Shown in pieces: positions 1 to 9,369 of a DNA stretch of 39,736 nucleotides. Position 1 is the stretch's first letter. Every line of letters starts with the position of its first letter. The notes below the pieces were generated by a model. It did no database searches. It was not told the DNA's origin and saw only the letters and a list, made by a program, of their open reading frames with translations. The translations under genes and the position numbers were made by a program. The DNA comes from Prorocentrum cordatum (taxonomy: Eukaryota; Sar; Dinophyceae; Prorocentrales; Prorocentraceae). The DNA is taken from positions 2,501-42,236 of the forward strand of contig CAUYUJ010008116.1 of NCBI GenBank assembly GCA_963575745.1, written 5' to 3'.

Positions 1-75
1 AGTGGTAGTAATAGTAGTAGCCGTAGTTGTAGTAGTGGGGGTAAAAGTAGTAGTCGTAGTGGTAGTACGAGCACC

Positions 76-119
<44 letters not shown>

Positions 120-178
120 TGGTAGTAGTCGTCGTCATCGTCGTCGTCGCAGCAGTGGTAGTAGTAGTAATAGTACTC

Positions 179-216
<38 letters not shown>

Positions 217-312
217 CGTAGCAGTTGTAGTAGTAGTAGTTGTAGTAGTAGTAGTAGTAGTAGTAAGCGTTGTGGTAGTCGTAGCGCCGATGGTAGTAGC
301 AATGGTTGTACC
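1..312. repeat. (GTA)n trinucleotide microsatellite, degenerate
   Basis: Almost uninterrupted GTA/AGT triplets with scattered C substitutions run from the window edge to about 312. The open frames here are poly-valine or poly-leucine products of the triplet and are not genes. The left end of the array lies outside the window. Confidence 0.95.
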
Positions 313-931
313 GATGGTATACAAGACAGAACAAGTATGTGGGGTTCCTCGGTCGCGTAATTTACGGTTGTTGGCCTCCAGGGCATTTCCGCCATTCAAA
401 AGCTGCATTCCGGGAGGTGTCCAGGGACGGATTTAGGCCAGCTCTGGGCCAACACCAACATTTTCTTGTTTCGTGATTTGGACACCCCAGATATCGTAGC
501 CCCTTTTCCAGAACAAGTTGTTCATCCTGGGTAAGTTTTCCCTACGTGATCGTTGGCAGTGGCTTTTTTTGCAGCCGCATCCCACCCGCGATGCGCACAC
601 CTCATTTACTTGGTGAGCCCTCCCACCCATATGGGATCTGCGCTCGCACACACCTCCCCCCTTCACCTTCTCCTTCTCACCTTCACTCGCGCGCGCCCTT
701 GGAGGTCAAGTTCTGGCTTTGTCCTGGTTCATAATCTGGCTTACTCCCGGTTGGTCCGGCTTGCAAGTCCGCTTAATCCGCGGTGAATCCGGCGTGGCAA
801 TCCCCCATTGGGGCTTCATCCCCCCTCATCCTTCCGACGAAGACCTTCCAGCAGTTGCGTCCTGGCCCCACCCCTCGGCCCCAGATGACGACGCCCCGAT
901 GGAAGCGAACGCCTGCTGGCCTCGAGGCGGC
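313..931. other. Non-repetitive stretch, no gene recognised
   Basis: Mixed-composition sequence between two microsatellites. Short open frames exist on both strands, but none shows a recognisable domain or convincing splice signals. The only regular feature is increasing pyrimidine richness towards the CCT tract that follows. Confidence 0.5.
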
Positions 932-1104
932 CCTCCCCCTCCTCCTCCTCCTCCTTTTCCTCCTCCTCACCCTCCTCCTCCTCCTCCTCCTCCTCCTCCT
1001 CCTCCTCCACTTTCTCCTCCTTTCCCTCCTCCCCCTCCCCCTCCCCCTCCCCCTCCTCCTCCTCCTCCTCCTCCTCCTCCTCCTCCTCCTCCCCCTCCTC
1101 CTCC
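932..1104. repeat. (CCT)n polypyrimidine tract
   Basis: About 170 nt of nearly pure CCT/CCC on the plus strand. It lies directly upstream of a candidate 3' splice site at 1131-1133 (CAG) and the exon at 1134. It may therefore serve as a very long polypyrimidine tract, possibly for spliced-leader trans-splicing, as well as being a microsatellite. Confidence 0.9.
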
Positions 1105-1133
1105 GCGGGGCTCGGCGGCGGCCCTCCGCCCAG

Positions 1134-1307
1134 GCCCTGCCGCGCGGCGGCGTGGGTGCGCCCCCGGGCGCGGCGGCGCGGCCCGCCATGGCCTGGCGGC
1201 CCGCCCTGCGGCGCCCTGGCCTCGCCCGGCGGGTCGGGGGCCGCGGGCTCGCCGGGCTGCAGGCGGCCCCTTCCGTGGGCGCCGCGGGGCTGCCGGAGGC
1301 GCTGGCC
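1134..1307 (+). CDS. First exon of an unidentified gene with a mitochondrial-type presequence
   Basis: ATG at 1188 in good context (GCCCGCCATGG) opens 40 codons, starting MAWRPALRRPGLARRVGG. The stretch has many Arg, Ala and Leu and no acidic residue until near its end (LPEALA), which is typical of an amphipathic mitochondrial targeting presequence. The frame stops exactly at GCC|GTGAGT (donor at 1308), a perfect 5' splice site in phase 0. Upstream, the CCT tract followed by CCGCCCAG (AG at 1132-1133) makes a credible acceptor, which in a dinoflagellate could be the spliced-leader trans-splice site with a 54-nt 5' UTR. The mature protein would lie in downstream exons. The best candidate acceptor is at 2127-2128, but its frame is uncertain, so the product is unknown. 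The exon is inferred from composition and splice signals, without homology. Confidence 0.55.
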
Positions 1308-1321
1308 GTGAGTATCGGAGG

Positions 1322-1379
1322 GCAGGGGGGGGGGGAGGCGGAGGAGGAGGAGGAGGAGGAGGAGGAGGAGGAGGAGGAT
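1322..1379. repeat. (GGA)n polypurine tract
   Basis: GGA triplets begin 14 nt after the 1308 splice donor. They are complementary to the CCT tracts at 932-1104 and 1855-2127, so the RNA of the presumed intron could fold back on itself. Confidence 0.9.
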
Positions 1380-1383
1380 CAGG

Positions 1384-1770
1384 AGTAATAATAATAATAA
1401 TACTACGAATAATGAGAATACGAAGAATACTAATAACAAGAACAGTAATAAGAAACATAACAATAATAACATGCATCGCAATATGATAATACTTACCGAT
1501 AATAAGGAGAATACCAAGACTAATAATAATACCAATGCTAATAATAATAAGAGTAATAACCTGGTAATAACAAGAGTAGTAATGATACTTACAATAAGAA
1601 GAATCATACGAATAAACAGACGAATAAGACGAACAAGAAAAATCACGAGGACAATTAATAATAACACTGATAGTAATATCAATACTTCTAATAATAATGA
1701 GGGTAATAACAATAATGCTACGAATAATAGTGATACAAGGAATAATAATAAGAATGATAATAATAAGAAG
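1384..1770. repeat. Degenerate (AAT)n-rich, AT-rich microsatellite
   Basis: AATAATA and AATAAC triplets with many substitutions form an abrupt AT-rich island of nearly 400 nt between two GC-rich purine/pyrimidine tracts. It lies in the presumed intron after the 1134-1307 exon. Confidence 0.85.
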
Positions 1771-2127
1771 AAGAGGAGGAGGAGGAAAAGGAGGAGGAGG
1801 AGGGGTGGGCGCAGGGGGGGGGAGGGCTGCTCCCCGCACGGATTCCTGCGTCCTTGCCTCTCCTCCCACTCTCCCTCCCTCCCTCCCTCCTCCGTCCTCC
1901 TCATCTTCATCCTCCTTCTTTTTCTCCTCGTGCTCTCCCTCCTCCTCCTCCTCCTCCTCCTCCTCCTCCTTCTCCTTCTCGTCCTCCTCCTGCCGTTCCT
2001 CCTCCTCCTCCTCCTCCTCGTCCTCGTCCTCCTCCTGCTCCTCCTCCTTTGCCTCCTCCTCCTCCTCCTCCTCGTTCTCCTCCTCACCCCTCGTCATCTT
2101 CCCTCCCTCCCTCCTCCTCCCTCCTCC
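1771..2127. repeat. GGA block followed by a (TCC)n CT-rich tract
   Basis: AGGAGG repeats (1771-1805), a short GC-rich spacer, then about 270 nt of TCC/CTCC triplets ending CTCCTCCCCAG. The end reads as a strong 3' splice site (AG at 2127-2128). Confidence 0.85.
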
Positions 2128-2128
2128 C

Positions 2129-2276
2129 CAGAGATCCGGCGCTCCCTCAACAACTGGAACGGGCGGTCTTGGATTGTTTTCGGCCTCTGGAGGCTCTCTG
2201 TGGGCCCCGGGACCGTTTCGAAACGACTCAGGACGAAAAGCCGGCCTGGGGCCCAGACCTCGCCCTTTCTCGTTCC
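2129..2276 (+). CDS. Candidate second exon after the presequence exon (tentative)
   Basis: A strong polypyrimidine/CAG acceptor (2127-2128) leads into non-repetitive sequence beginning AGATCCGGCGC. If the AG at 2129-2130 were used instead, the exon would start at 2131 in phase 0, matching the 1308 donor, and read IRRSLNNWNGRSW. The first AG gives a Ser/Gly-rich frame (RSGAPSTTG). No good donor was found before the CT tract at 2277, and no domain is recognised. This is offered only as the nearest plausible continuation. Confidence 0.2.
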
Positions 2277-2830
2277 TTTCCCTCCTACCTCCTACCTCCT
2301 CCTCCTCCTCCTTCTCCTCCTCCTCCTCCTCCTCCTCCTTCCCCTTTCTCTTCCCGCCTGTTCTTCGGGGTCCGTGCGCGTGTTTTGTGACATGGCATCC
2401 TCATGGCGTCCACTCCCGACGTGCAAATTCCTGCGCCCGGGTTTCAAGGAGCCGCCCAGCGATCCTCTCGGTAGGGGAGGCTCCCTCTTCTAGCTTGCGG
2501 GGTGGGCCATTTGGCCCGCCTCTCTCCTGTGTGCGCGACACGTGCACTGCGTGGCGGCCGCCACCAGTGTCGCATCCCTCCTGTTCTACGTGGTCAGTGC
2601 GCGTGTTTTGTGGCATGGAGTCGTCATGGAGTCCTCTCCGCTTTGGCCCCTCCGTCCTCCTCCGTCCTCCTCCTTCTCCTCCTGCTCCTCCTCCTCCTCC
2701 TCGTCCTCTCTCTTTCTCCTCGTCCTCTTTCCTCCTCGCTCCTCCCTTCTCCCTTCTCCCTCGTCCTTTTGCCTGTACCTCTACCCATCCACAATTCTCT
2801 CTCTCTCTCTCTGTGTATCCGTCTCCTCTC
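2277..2830. repeat. CT-rich tracts around a 57-bp direct repeat
   Basis: CCT/TCC runs occur at about 2277-2352 and 2648-2790, with a short (CT)n at 2797-2812. Between them a unit of about 57 bp is present twice (about 2359-2415 and 2582-2638). Both copies contain GTGCGCGTGTTTTGTG followed by a CATGG-type segment. No gene is seen. Confidence 0.75.
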
Positions 2831-3528
2831 CATTCACAGTGCTTCTATCCTCATGCTGCGAGTCGCGCGCCCCCCGTTCGCATCCTGTTCTCGTACACTG
2901 GACGGGTACGAGTGGTGGGTACGCGTTGGCCTTTCTTGTACGTTTGTTCGTTACCACCGCTCTCGGTCCTTCCAGACTGGCGCTCCCGCTGCGGCGTTGG
3001 CCTCATTCTTGGATCGGCGCTCTGCTCCCGTCGTCCAGCACGGCGATCTCGCCTCGGCGAGGGCCACATTTCTGGATCCGAGCGCCTGATCGTTGTGTCG
3101 CTCCTCCTGGGAAGGGACGGAAGGATGGGGCAGGATGTCGGACAAGGCGCGGGCGCACTTGGCACGTTTCTCCTCTTCTCTCCTCCCGCCCGAGCTCGCG
3201 CAGTGCCCGCAGTCGAGACTCCCCCGGCAGAAATCCCTCCCCATTCCCTTCCTCCCTCCTCCTCCCTGCTCTCAGCTCGTCCCCCTCCTCCCTCGTCCCT
3301 CCTCCCCAGCCTCCCCCCCCCCTCCCCCTCCACGGCTCCTCCCTCCCCCCCCCAACAAAAACGCATCGGGGGAGCTCTTTGGCGGCGGCGGGGGCCTTGG
3401 CGGGCGGGGGAGGCGGGGCGCAGCGGACCGCGGCGGGACCACGGGCGGGCCGGCCCGGGCGGCCGGCCCGCCCTGGCGCTGGCCGGCCCGCACGCTGCCG
3501 ATCGGTGGACTCCTCCGGGGCCGCTTCT
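2831..3528. other. Mixed GC-rich stretch with CT runs, no gene assigned
   Basis: Unique sequence to about 3230, a C-rich/CT-rich run (3240-3355), then a very GC-rich block (3370-3528) made of GGCCGG and GCGGCG. Open frames exist on both strands but are Arg/Pro/Gly-rich composition artefacts with no recognised domain. Confidence 0.45.
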
Positions 3529-3864
3529 GCTGGGCCCGCTTTCCACCACCGCCACCATGAGTTGAGATGGGGGGGGAGCAGGTGGTGGAGGACGAGGAGG
3601 AAGAAGGGGAGGGGGAGGATGAGGAGCAGCGGGGGTGGGGAGTAGGAGGAGGAGGGGGAGGAGCCGGAGGAGGAGGAGGGGGAGGAGGAGGAGGAGGAGG
3701 AGGAGGACGGGGAGGAGGAGGACAGGGCCTGTTCTTCACCACCACCATAAGCTAGAGGGGGAAGCAGGTGGAGGAGGAGGAGGAAGGAGAAGAAGTGGAG
3801 GAGGAAGAGGACCCCCTCCCCCTCCGACTCCATGGTGGTGTCTGTGGAAAACAAGCCCACCAGC
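3529..3864. mobile_element. MITE-like element A: inverted ends around GGA repeats
   Basis: The left end (about 3529-3560) contains GGGCCCGCTTTCCACCACC. The right end (about 3830-3864) is its imperfect reverse complement (GGTGGTGTCTGTGGAAAAC, then AAGCCCACCAGC). A second left-type end lies inside at about 3724-3755, so the element is partly duplicated. The interior is GGA/GGAGGAC polypurine. The same ends flank a GGA core at 13219-13423. No transposase frame is present. Confidence 0.6.
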
Positions 3865-4200
3865 AGTTCCCCGGATTTTGACGATCCCGGGGCCCCGGAA
3901 GGGCCCCGGAAAAAGCGGAAAGCGCGGAGATTTTTCCGTCTCGATGTTTTTCGAGATTTCGGATGTTTGGGTCCAGACAGGAGCGGCGCGAGGGCGGGAA
4001 GGGCTCGTCGCGGGACGCGATGCGCCAAGTAAATTAGGTTTCTTAGCCCAATCTTCCTTCTCCTCCCTGTCCTCCTTCTCCCCGTCCTCCTCCTCCTCCT
4101 CGTCCTCCTCTTCTTTCTCCTCCTCCTCCTCCTCCAACTCCCCCCCTGCTGCTACTCCTACTCTTCTTCAGCCTCCTCCTTCTCCTACTCCCTTTATCAA
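3865..4200. other. Short unique stretch followed by a CT-rich tract
   Basis: About 170 nt of unique sequence containing CCCCGGGGCC-type palindromes, then a TCC/CTCCTC tract (4045-4195). No gene is seen. Confidence 0.5.
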
Positions 4201-4860
4201 GCATCGTGCGCAAGCTGAGCGGCGCTCGTGGCGACAGAGGAGTAGTGTTTCTCTAGTAGATGGCGGGCTCGGTACTGTTACTAGGCTACTTCCCTGGGGA
4301 CTGAAGCTACATGGGCTACCTTGTGCGCGGGGGAATTGTTGAGAGCACAGTCGCAAGCCGAATTTATCACGCATGTCTTTGTTTTTCTCACAGCATTGCA
4401 ACATGTGTTATGCGTCCACATCGAACATTGTGCGCAAGCTTGAGCGGCGCTCGCGGCGACAGAGAACTCGTTTCCCTAAAATGTCCCGTGGGCGCGAAAT
4501 GGCTGGTAGTCTATTTCTCATGGGGGCAAGTGTCACATGGGCGACCCTGCGCGCGGGAAAATGTTTGAGCATAGCCGTGAAATATTTGGAATGCAGATCT
4601 CCATCGTGTTTCTTCCAGTGCCCGTTGTTTGGTTGCAGGTCGACATGTTTTTTGTGCTTCCATTACTTGTATGTAAAGGAATTCACAAATCATTGTGCTC
4701 AAGCTTTAGCGGCGCTCGCGGCGCCAGAGGAACCGCTTCACTCGACCATTCGTCGGCAGCGATATTGTTTGTACGTTATGCCTCCAGGGGAATAATTCCA
4801 CATGGGGTACCCTGCGCGCGGGAGAGTGTTTGTGCATTGCCCATGGCGTTCTTGAAGCAT
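4201..4860. repeat. Three diverged tandem units of about 220-270 bp
   Basis: Three times the same order recurs: a GTGCGCAAGCTTGAGCGGCGCTC-like start (4206, 4429, 4695), a GGCGACAGAG-like segment, then CATGGGCTACCTTGTGCGCGGG-like sequence (4310, 4536, 4800). The units are about 70-80% alike by eye. The short frames inside them resemble one another only because they are repeat copies. Confidence 0.7.
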
Positions 4861-4967
4861 TGGTAGTTGTAGTCGTAGTCTCATTCGCTCTCGCAGTCGT
4901 CGTCGCGTCGTCGTCGTTGCCGCGGATGATGATCTATTTTCCGCTGTTGGTGGAGCCCCAGTCTTCC

Positions 4968-6290
4968 AATTCGCCGGCCCAACGGGCCAGAGGCGTGCTA
5001 AGATCTCCGGTAACTGGTTAACAATAACTCTATACTTCGCGCGCGCGGAGCGGCCCCTGGGGGTCCCCGGCCGGAAAGTACACCGGCAAGGTCCCGGGAC
5101 ACTCCCGGCAATCTCAGGTCAGAGATGGTTTTCCTCCTGGGTGCCCCCCGGAGCGCGCCAAGAGGGTCCCGACAGGCTTCCAAGACGGTCCAAGAGGGTT
5201 CCTAATCACCGAACGATCGGCCCAAGACGCCCAGCACGGCCTCAAGACGGCCCAATAAGCTTCCAAGACGTCCCAAGAGAGCCCCGACCCTTTCCAAGAG
5301 AGCCCCACGAGGCCAAAATCATGGATTTTCATTCGGTTTTGCAAGGTTTTTGGCTTCCTCGCCTTTTCGCCTTTCCGACGCTCCAAGACGGCCCAAGAAG
5401 CCTCCAAAACCACCCCAAGACGGCCCAAGAGGCCTCCAAGAGAGCCCCAAGACCGCCCAAGAGGGCCCCACGACAGCCCAAGAGGCGCCCAAGACGGTCC
5501 AAAAGGGTCCCAAGAGGGGCCCAACATGGAGACCACGAACCGAGAATCCGAGCCTTCCGCTCCAAGAGGCCTCCTGGAGGCTCCAAGAGGCCCCCAAGAG
5601 GCCCCAAAAGGCGACAAGGGGCCCGAAAGAGACCCCAAGAGGCTCGACAACGACTCCCGAGAGTCTCCAAGAAGCCCTCGAGAGGCATCCAACGAGATCC
5701 CAATTAACGTCCACGAAGCCTCAGAGCGCCAAAACCATTGATTTCCATTCGGGTTTGTCAAGGTTTTTGGCTTCCTCGCCTTTTTGCCTTTCCGACGCTC
5801 CAAGACGGCCCAAGAAGCTTCCAAGACCACCCCAAGACGGCCCAAGAGGCCTCCAAGAGAGGCCCACGACCGTCCAAGAGGGCCCCACGACAGCCCAAGA
5901 GGCGCCCAAGACGGTCCAAAAGGACCCCAAGAGGGCCCCAAGAGAGGCCCAAGATGGAGACCACGAACCGAAAATCCGAGCCTTCCGCTCCAAGAGGCCT
6001 CCTGGACGCCCCAAGAGGCTCCTAAGAGGCCCCAACAAGCGACAAGGGGCCCGAAGAATGCAAAAAGAAAATTGCAGAATGTTGTCTTGTTCCCTGCAAT
6101 CGTATTCACGAGCCGCCACCTTTCGAAACAGAAGGTTCAGGCGAGCAGAGACTGGGTTCCCGCATGCGAAATCACCCAAAGCCAGCCATCCATAAACAAA
6201 ACAAATACCCAGCAGCACCCCATTGACAACGATCACACGGGCACTCGACAGCCGTGCACCAATACGGGCCGGCGGAATGAGCGAAGCGAT
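4968..6290 (+). mobile_element. Dispersed repeat element R1 (non-autonomous, about 1.3 kb)
   Basis: The left end starts AATTCGCCGGCCCAACGGGC and runs on through GCCAGAGGCGTGCTAAG; the right end is GGGCCGGCGGAATGAGCGAA. The outermost bases form a short terminal inverted repeat (ATTC-GCCGGCCC). The body is a degenerate tandem array based on CCAAGAGGCCCC / CCAAGACGGCCC. It includes a direct duplication of about 300 bp (about 5320-5630 and 5740-6050) sharing the segment AAGGTTTTTGGCTTCCTCGC. An inverted copy with the same two ends lies at 24592-25410. The long frames on both strands come from the 12-bp periodicity and are not genes. Confidence 0.75.
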
Positions 6291-6350
6291 AGATAAAGGT
6301 GTCGAAACGGGTGTGAGTTTCCATTGTTGGGGGGCGTATCAAGCTTTTAG

Positions 6351-6795
6351 GGGTAGGTTCCTGGCCAGGAATTGTCAAGTGGATTGCCCCCCAGAGCAGA
6401 ACACCAGAAGTGGCGGCGCAGAGGCGAGGTGGAGGGGCGACGTCGTGGCCAGGGCTGGTTCTGGGCCATGAGTTGCCAGGCTGATTGTCCCCAGATCAGA
6501 GAGCCAGTGGGTGCGGCGCCGAGGCGAGGGGGGGGGGCGATGTGTGGAATGTCGGAGCCGGTTCTGGGCCACGAGTTGTCGGGTGGATGGTGTCCAAAAT
6601 GGCGAGCCAGATGTGGCGGTGCCGAGGAGGGGTGCGAAGGCGGGTGGTCAGGGTCACTTCTGGGCCAGGGGTCGAGTGGACGGCCCCCAGAGCAGGGAGC
6701 CAGAAGCGGGCGGTGCGAGACGACGTGGGGCGGCGAGGGTGGGGGGTCCGGCTCGGCTCCGGGAGAGGGCTGTCGGGCGAATAGAGCACGAGATG
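6351..6795. repeat. Four diverged tandem units of about 105 bp
   Basis: Each unit carries a GGTTCTGGGCCA-like start, then GAGTTGTC, GGATTG, CCCCCAGAGCAGA, GAGCCAG, and a GGCGGCGC-GAGGCGAGG stretch. Starts fall near 6355, 6462, 6560 and 6657. Related GGCCAGGGCCGGTTTTGG fragments recur at 7040 and 7266. Confidence 0.7.
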
Positions 6796-6863
6796 GCGGT
6801 GCCGGTGGGGTCCCTGAGGGCTTATCGACGTTTCGCCAGTCGACTTGTGGGAGTCGAGCCAGA

Positions 6864-6962
6864 TAGATCCAGGCAAATGCAGATGAATCGACATACATCC
6901 AGGTACATCCAGGCGAATCGAGATACATCCGGATCAATCCAGATAAATCCAGAGATCTCCAG
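6864..6962. repeat. Short tandem repeat, unit about 11-12 bp (ATCCAGGCAAAT-like)
   Basis: Repeated ATCCAG(G)(C/T)AAATC and ACATCCAGG segments run in succession. The next 400 nt (6963-7409) are unique to GC-rich with no recognised gene. Confidence 0.7.
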
Positions 6963-7409
6963 GGGAAGCCGGAGCAACTCGCGGCCGCTCCAGCGCGAGT
7001 CGAAGGACGGCAGAAGTCGTGAAGCCTCTAACGGTGGGGGGCCAGGGCCGGTTTTGGTGCCGATGCGAGGTGTGGGAGAGGGCTGGGTGTCACCACCCAC
7101 CAAACCACCCCAACCCAACCCGAAGGCTCAGATTTACCCTCGATTTCCAGTTGGGGGGGATCGGGAACATCGAAAAAACACGTGTGGAACCCTTACCCCC
7201 CCCCCAACCCGAAATTCGGGTCTTCGGGTTGGGTTGTGGTGGTCTGGTAGGTAGTCAGGGTGGGGGGCCAGGGTCGGTTTTGGGCCAGGAGCTGTGCGCG
7301 GCGCGGCCCCGAGGAGCGAGCGAGCCCGCGCGCCCGCGCCGCTCCCGGAGAGCGCTCGCGGCGCGCGCCCCCCGCGCCCGCAAGAGGCCGGCGAGGGTCC
7401 CCCCCCCTC

Positions 7410-7885
7410 CGCTTGGCATCGCTCGGGCGTGTGCCTTTTTTTTTTTTCTCGGCGGCGGCCATCGAGGAGTATCCTTCTCCTCCTCCTCCTCCTCCTCCTC
7501 CTCCTCCTCCTCCTCCTTCTCGTCCTCCTCCTCCTCCTCCTCCTCCTCCTCCTCCCCCTCCTCCTCTTGATCATTTGGCGAAAAAAACACGCACGATAGC
7601 GAACAAAAGCACAGGGAAGGCGAAACAAAATCGGGCCGGGCGAAAGGGGGGGATTGGGAAAGGGGGGGTTACGAAATTTGGTGCATGCATCTGGTGTCGG
7701 CCTCACCGAGGGGCCCATTCCTCGATACATGGGCGCCTCCCGGCGCCGGGAGGCGCCGGGAAAATCAGCTACGTGAGCTGATTCTCAAACCCCCCGTTTG
7801 CTATCCCCCCCTTTCGCCCGACCCGAAAAACCACGCACGATAGCGAACAAAAACACAGGGGAGGGACGTCCGAGCGATGCCCAGC
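7410..7885. mobile_element. Nested inverted-repeat element with palindromic core
   Basis: Outer inverted ends are GGCATCGCTCGGGCGT at about 7416 and its complement near 7868-7880 (CCGAGCGATGCC). Inside are a CCT tract (7479-7566), a direct repeat containing CACGCACGATAGCGAACAAA (about 7586 and 7835), an inverted pair GGGCGAAAGGGGGG / CCCCCCTTTCGCCC (about 7637 and 7806), and a perfect 26-bp palindrome at 7732-7757. A further hairpin is AATCAGCT-ACGTG-AGCTGATT (7763-7783). No coding frame is credible. Confidence 0.55.
7732..7757. repeat. Perfect 26-bp palindrome
   Basis: The strand reads identically to its reverse complement: GGCGCCTCCCGGC and its mirror. It could extrude as a cruciform or fold as an RNA hairpin. 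It sits at the centre of the inverted-repeat element. Confidence 0.9.
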
Positions 7886-8039
7886 CTCGGGGTCTCTGAT
7901 GCAGAGGGGCAGCCGGGCTCTCGCTGTCAGCGCGGCTCGAGCTGCGGGTGCCGGAGCTCGGAAGCGGGCCGAGCGCACGCGCGGCCCGTTGGGTCATTTG
8001 TCGATCCGCCCGTCTGCCTCCCCTGCGGCTTCGCCCCAG

Positions 8040-8215
8040 GAGGTCCAGGAGGTCGGGCAGGAACGGGGGGGTGCAGGAAGAGAGCTGCGTGGATTTGGGC
8101 TCGAGCGATTGTGGGACAGCCATCGGGAACTTGGGCTCGACGCCCCCGAATTATCACACGAGCAGTCGAGCGCGACCGAGCTTGGTTGACGCTGAAAGCA
8201 GTTCAGAGCCTCCAG
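8040..8215 (+). CDS. Exon a: N-terminal hydrophilic part of a multi-pass membrane protein with PAS-like domain
   Basis: The reading frame is open from 7900 to a GTGAGC donor at 8216 and contains VQEESCVDLGSSDCGTAIGN and later SLVDAESSSEPP, a Ser/Glu-rich cytosolic-type N-terminus as is usual in this dinoflagellate family. It ends in phase 1 (CCA G|GTGAGC). Joined to the acceptor at 8373 (phase 1) it continues in frame into exon b. There is no in-frame ATG between 7900 and 8215, so the start codon must lie in an exon further upstream that was not found. The 5' edge is set at the AG in CTTCGCCCCAG (8038-8039) and is only a guess. The alternative, an ATG start at 8244 in one continuous frame, is possible but would put a membrane-like stretch at the extreme N-terminus. 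Confidence 0.55.
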
Positions 8216-8373
8216 GTGAGCCAGCGTTGCCTTTTGAGGTGGTATGTCCTCGTCGTCCTTCTTTGACGCTGCGCTGCAAGAATACTGTACCACTATCTTC
8301 GTTCGTATGTGCGTCTCCTTCAGCTTATGTTTTTTTGTTGCTGATGCCTGGCTTTCTTTGGGAAGGTTTGCAG

Positions 8374-9335
8374 CGTCGCTTTACGCATGGAATGCATCCT
8401 TCAAAGCGATGCTCTCATCGCCTGATCATTCCAAAGAACAAGTGTTACGTCATGATTTCATCAGAACACGGGTGGCGCGATGGCAGCGTGTGATGGATGC
8501 GGTTCTGGTGCCTTTGTCGAACATAGCTTCGCCACTCTTGATTTGCATGGATGCGTGCTGTGCAGTTTCTTGGGACTCGGGATTGTTTTGCAGAGTGATG
8601 TTTCTCTCCGGGCGTCACTTTGCAACGCTGTATTGGAAGTACTACAAACATGGCTTATCCCTCTTTGGCGCAACGTGCATATTCAAGGTGTTCGTGTTGA
8701 GCCTTGCGGTGCGAACGTATTATGCAGACACGCAGGCCTTCCTCATATACGCTGGGTTCCGGGCCGCTATACGAGTGCTCTTGGCGCTGTTGGCACCCGA
8801 CTGCAAAACGACTGTGAATTGGAATTTGTTTCTCTCTGCAGTGACGTGCCTCTCCGTCTGGGAGCGGCGCGAGCAGCTACGCATCGACGGACAACATGGC
8901 TTGGCCGCCTTTGTCCAGCACGTCATCATTGAAGTGGTTCTCTGTGCGCTCGTCTGCAGCGCCGGAGTAATTCAGGAGTTTAGTGAGAAGGATATCCTCA
9001 AGGCTTCCCGAGAGTCCAGGGCGTATCGTGCAGTTCAGAGGTTGCTCGGTGTTTTCTGCGACGCCCACCTGCACATCTGCCCACGGTGTAATATCATCGC
9101 CCATTCCCCACACCTGGTGAGTTTGCTCGGCGCGGAGAATGGGACAAGAGACATGAGGAGCACACTTCATGGACAGAGTTTCTTCCAGTACGTTGTAGAG
9201 TCCGATCGGCAGCGCTTGCAGGACTTCATCTCGGCGACAGCGGGACTGCAGTCGGAAGACTCTGCAGCCGAACACCTGGACTCGGGCGAGTGTGTTTTGC
9301 GCCCCGCTGCTTCCATCCACGTGTCTCTGCGCAAG
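8374..9335 (+). CDS. Exon b: five-plus membrane segments and first half of a PAS-like domain
   Basis: The frame (open from an ATG at 8244 to 9359) encodes, after the TTTGCAG acceptor at 8371-8373, hydrophobic segments near IASPLLICMDACCAV, SLFGATCIFKVFVLSLAV, AFLIYAGFRAAIRVLLALLA, WNLFLSAVTCLSVW and HVIIEVVLCALVCSAGVI. A charged linker follows, then a PAS-like start: LLGVFCDAHLHICPRCNIIA, HSPHLVSLL, GQSFFQYVVESDRQRLQDFI. This order is characteristic of a large dinoflagellate family of unknown function, probably sensory membrane proteins; that role is an inference from the PAS fold. The domain is incomplete here. After AASIHVSLRK (ending 9335) the frame would soon meet TAG, and the missing strand is found in exon c, which supports splicing at AAG|GAG. 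Confidence 0.85.
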
Positions 9336-9369
9336 GAGTTCGGATGCAACTCCTGCTAGGTGAAATTGT

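Noticed and set aside
816-2097. Very long minus-strand frames (over 370 codons) across the CT/GGA tracts
   Set aside because: They consist of Arg/Glu/Leu/Pro runs dictated by the triplets, have no domain, and overlap equally long frames on the other strand.
5040-6110. Minus-strand frame of 331 codons rich in Gly-Pro-Leu-Trp over R1
   Set aside because: It arises from the CTTGGGGCCTCTTGG periodicity. The same pseudo-protein appears in the inverted copy R2 and in the array at 10.9-11.5 kb.
8216-8373. Continuous coding from the ATG at 8244 through exon b without an intron
   Set aside because: It is not excluded, but a GTGAGC donor, a TTTGCAG acceptor and matching phase join a better family-like N-terminus. 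An in-frame TGA at 8235 shows the ATG frame has no upstream continuation.
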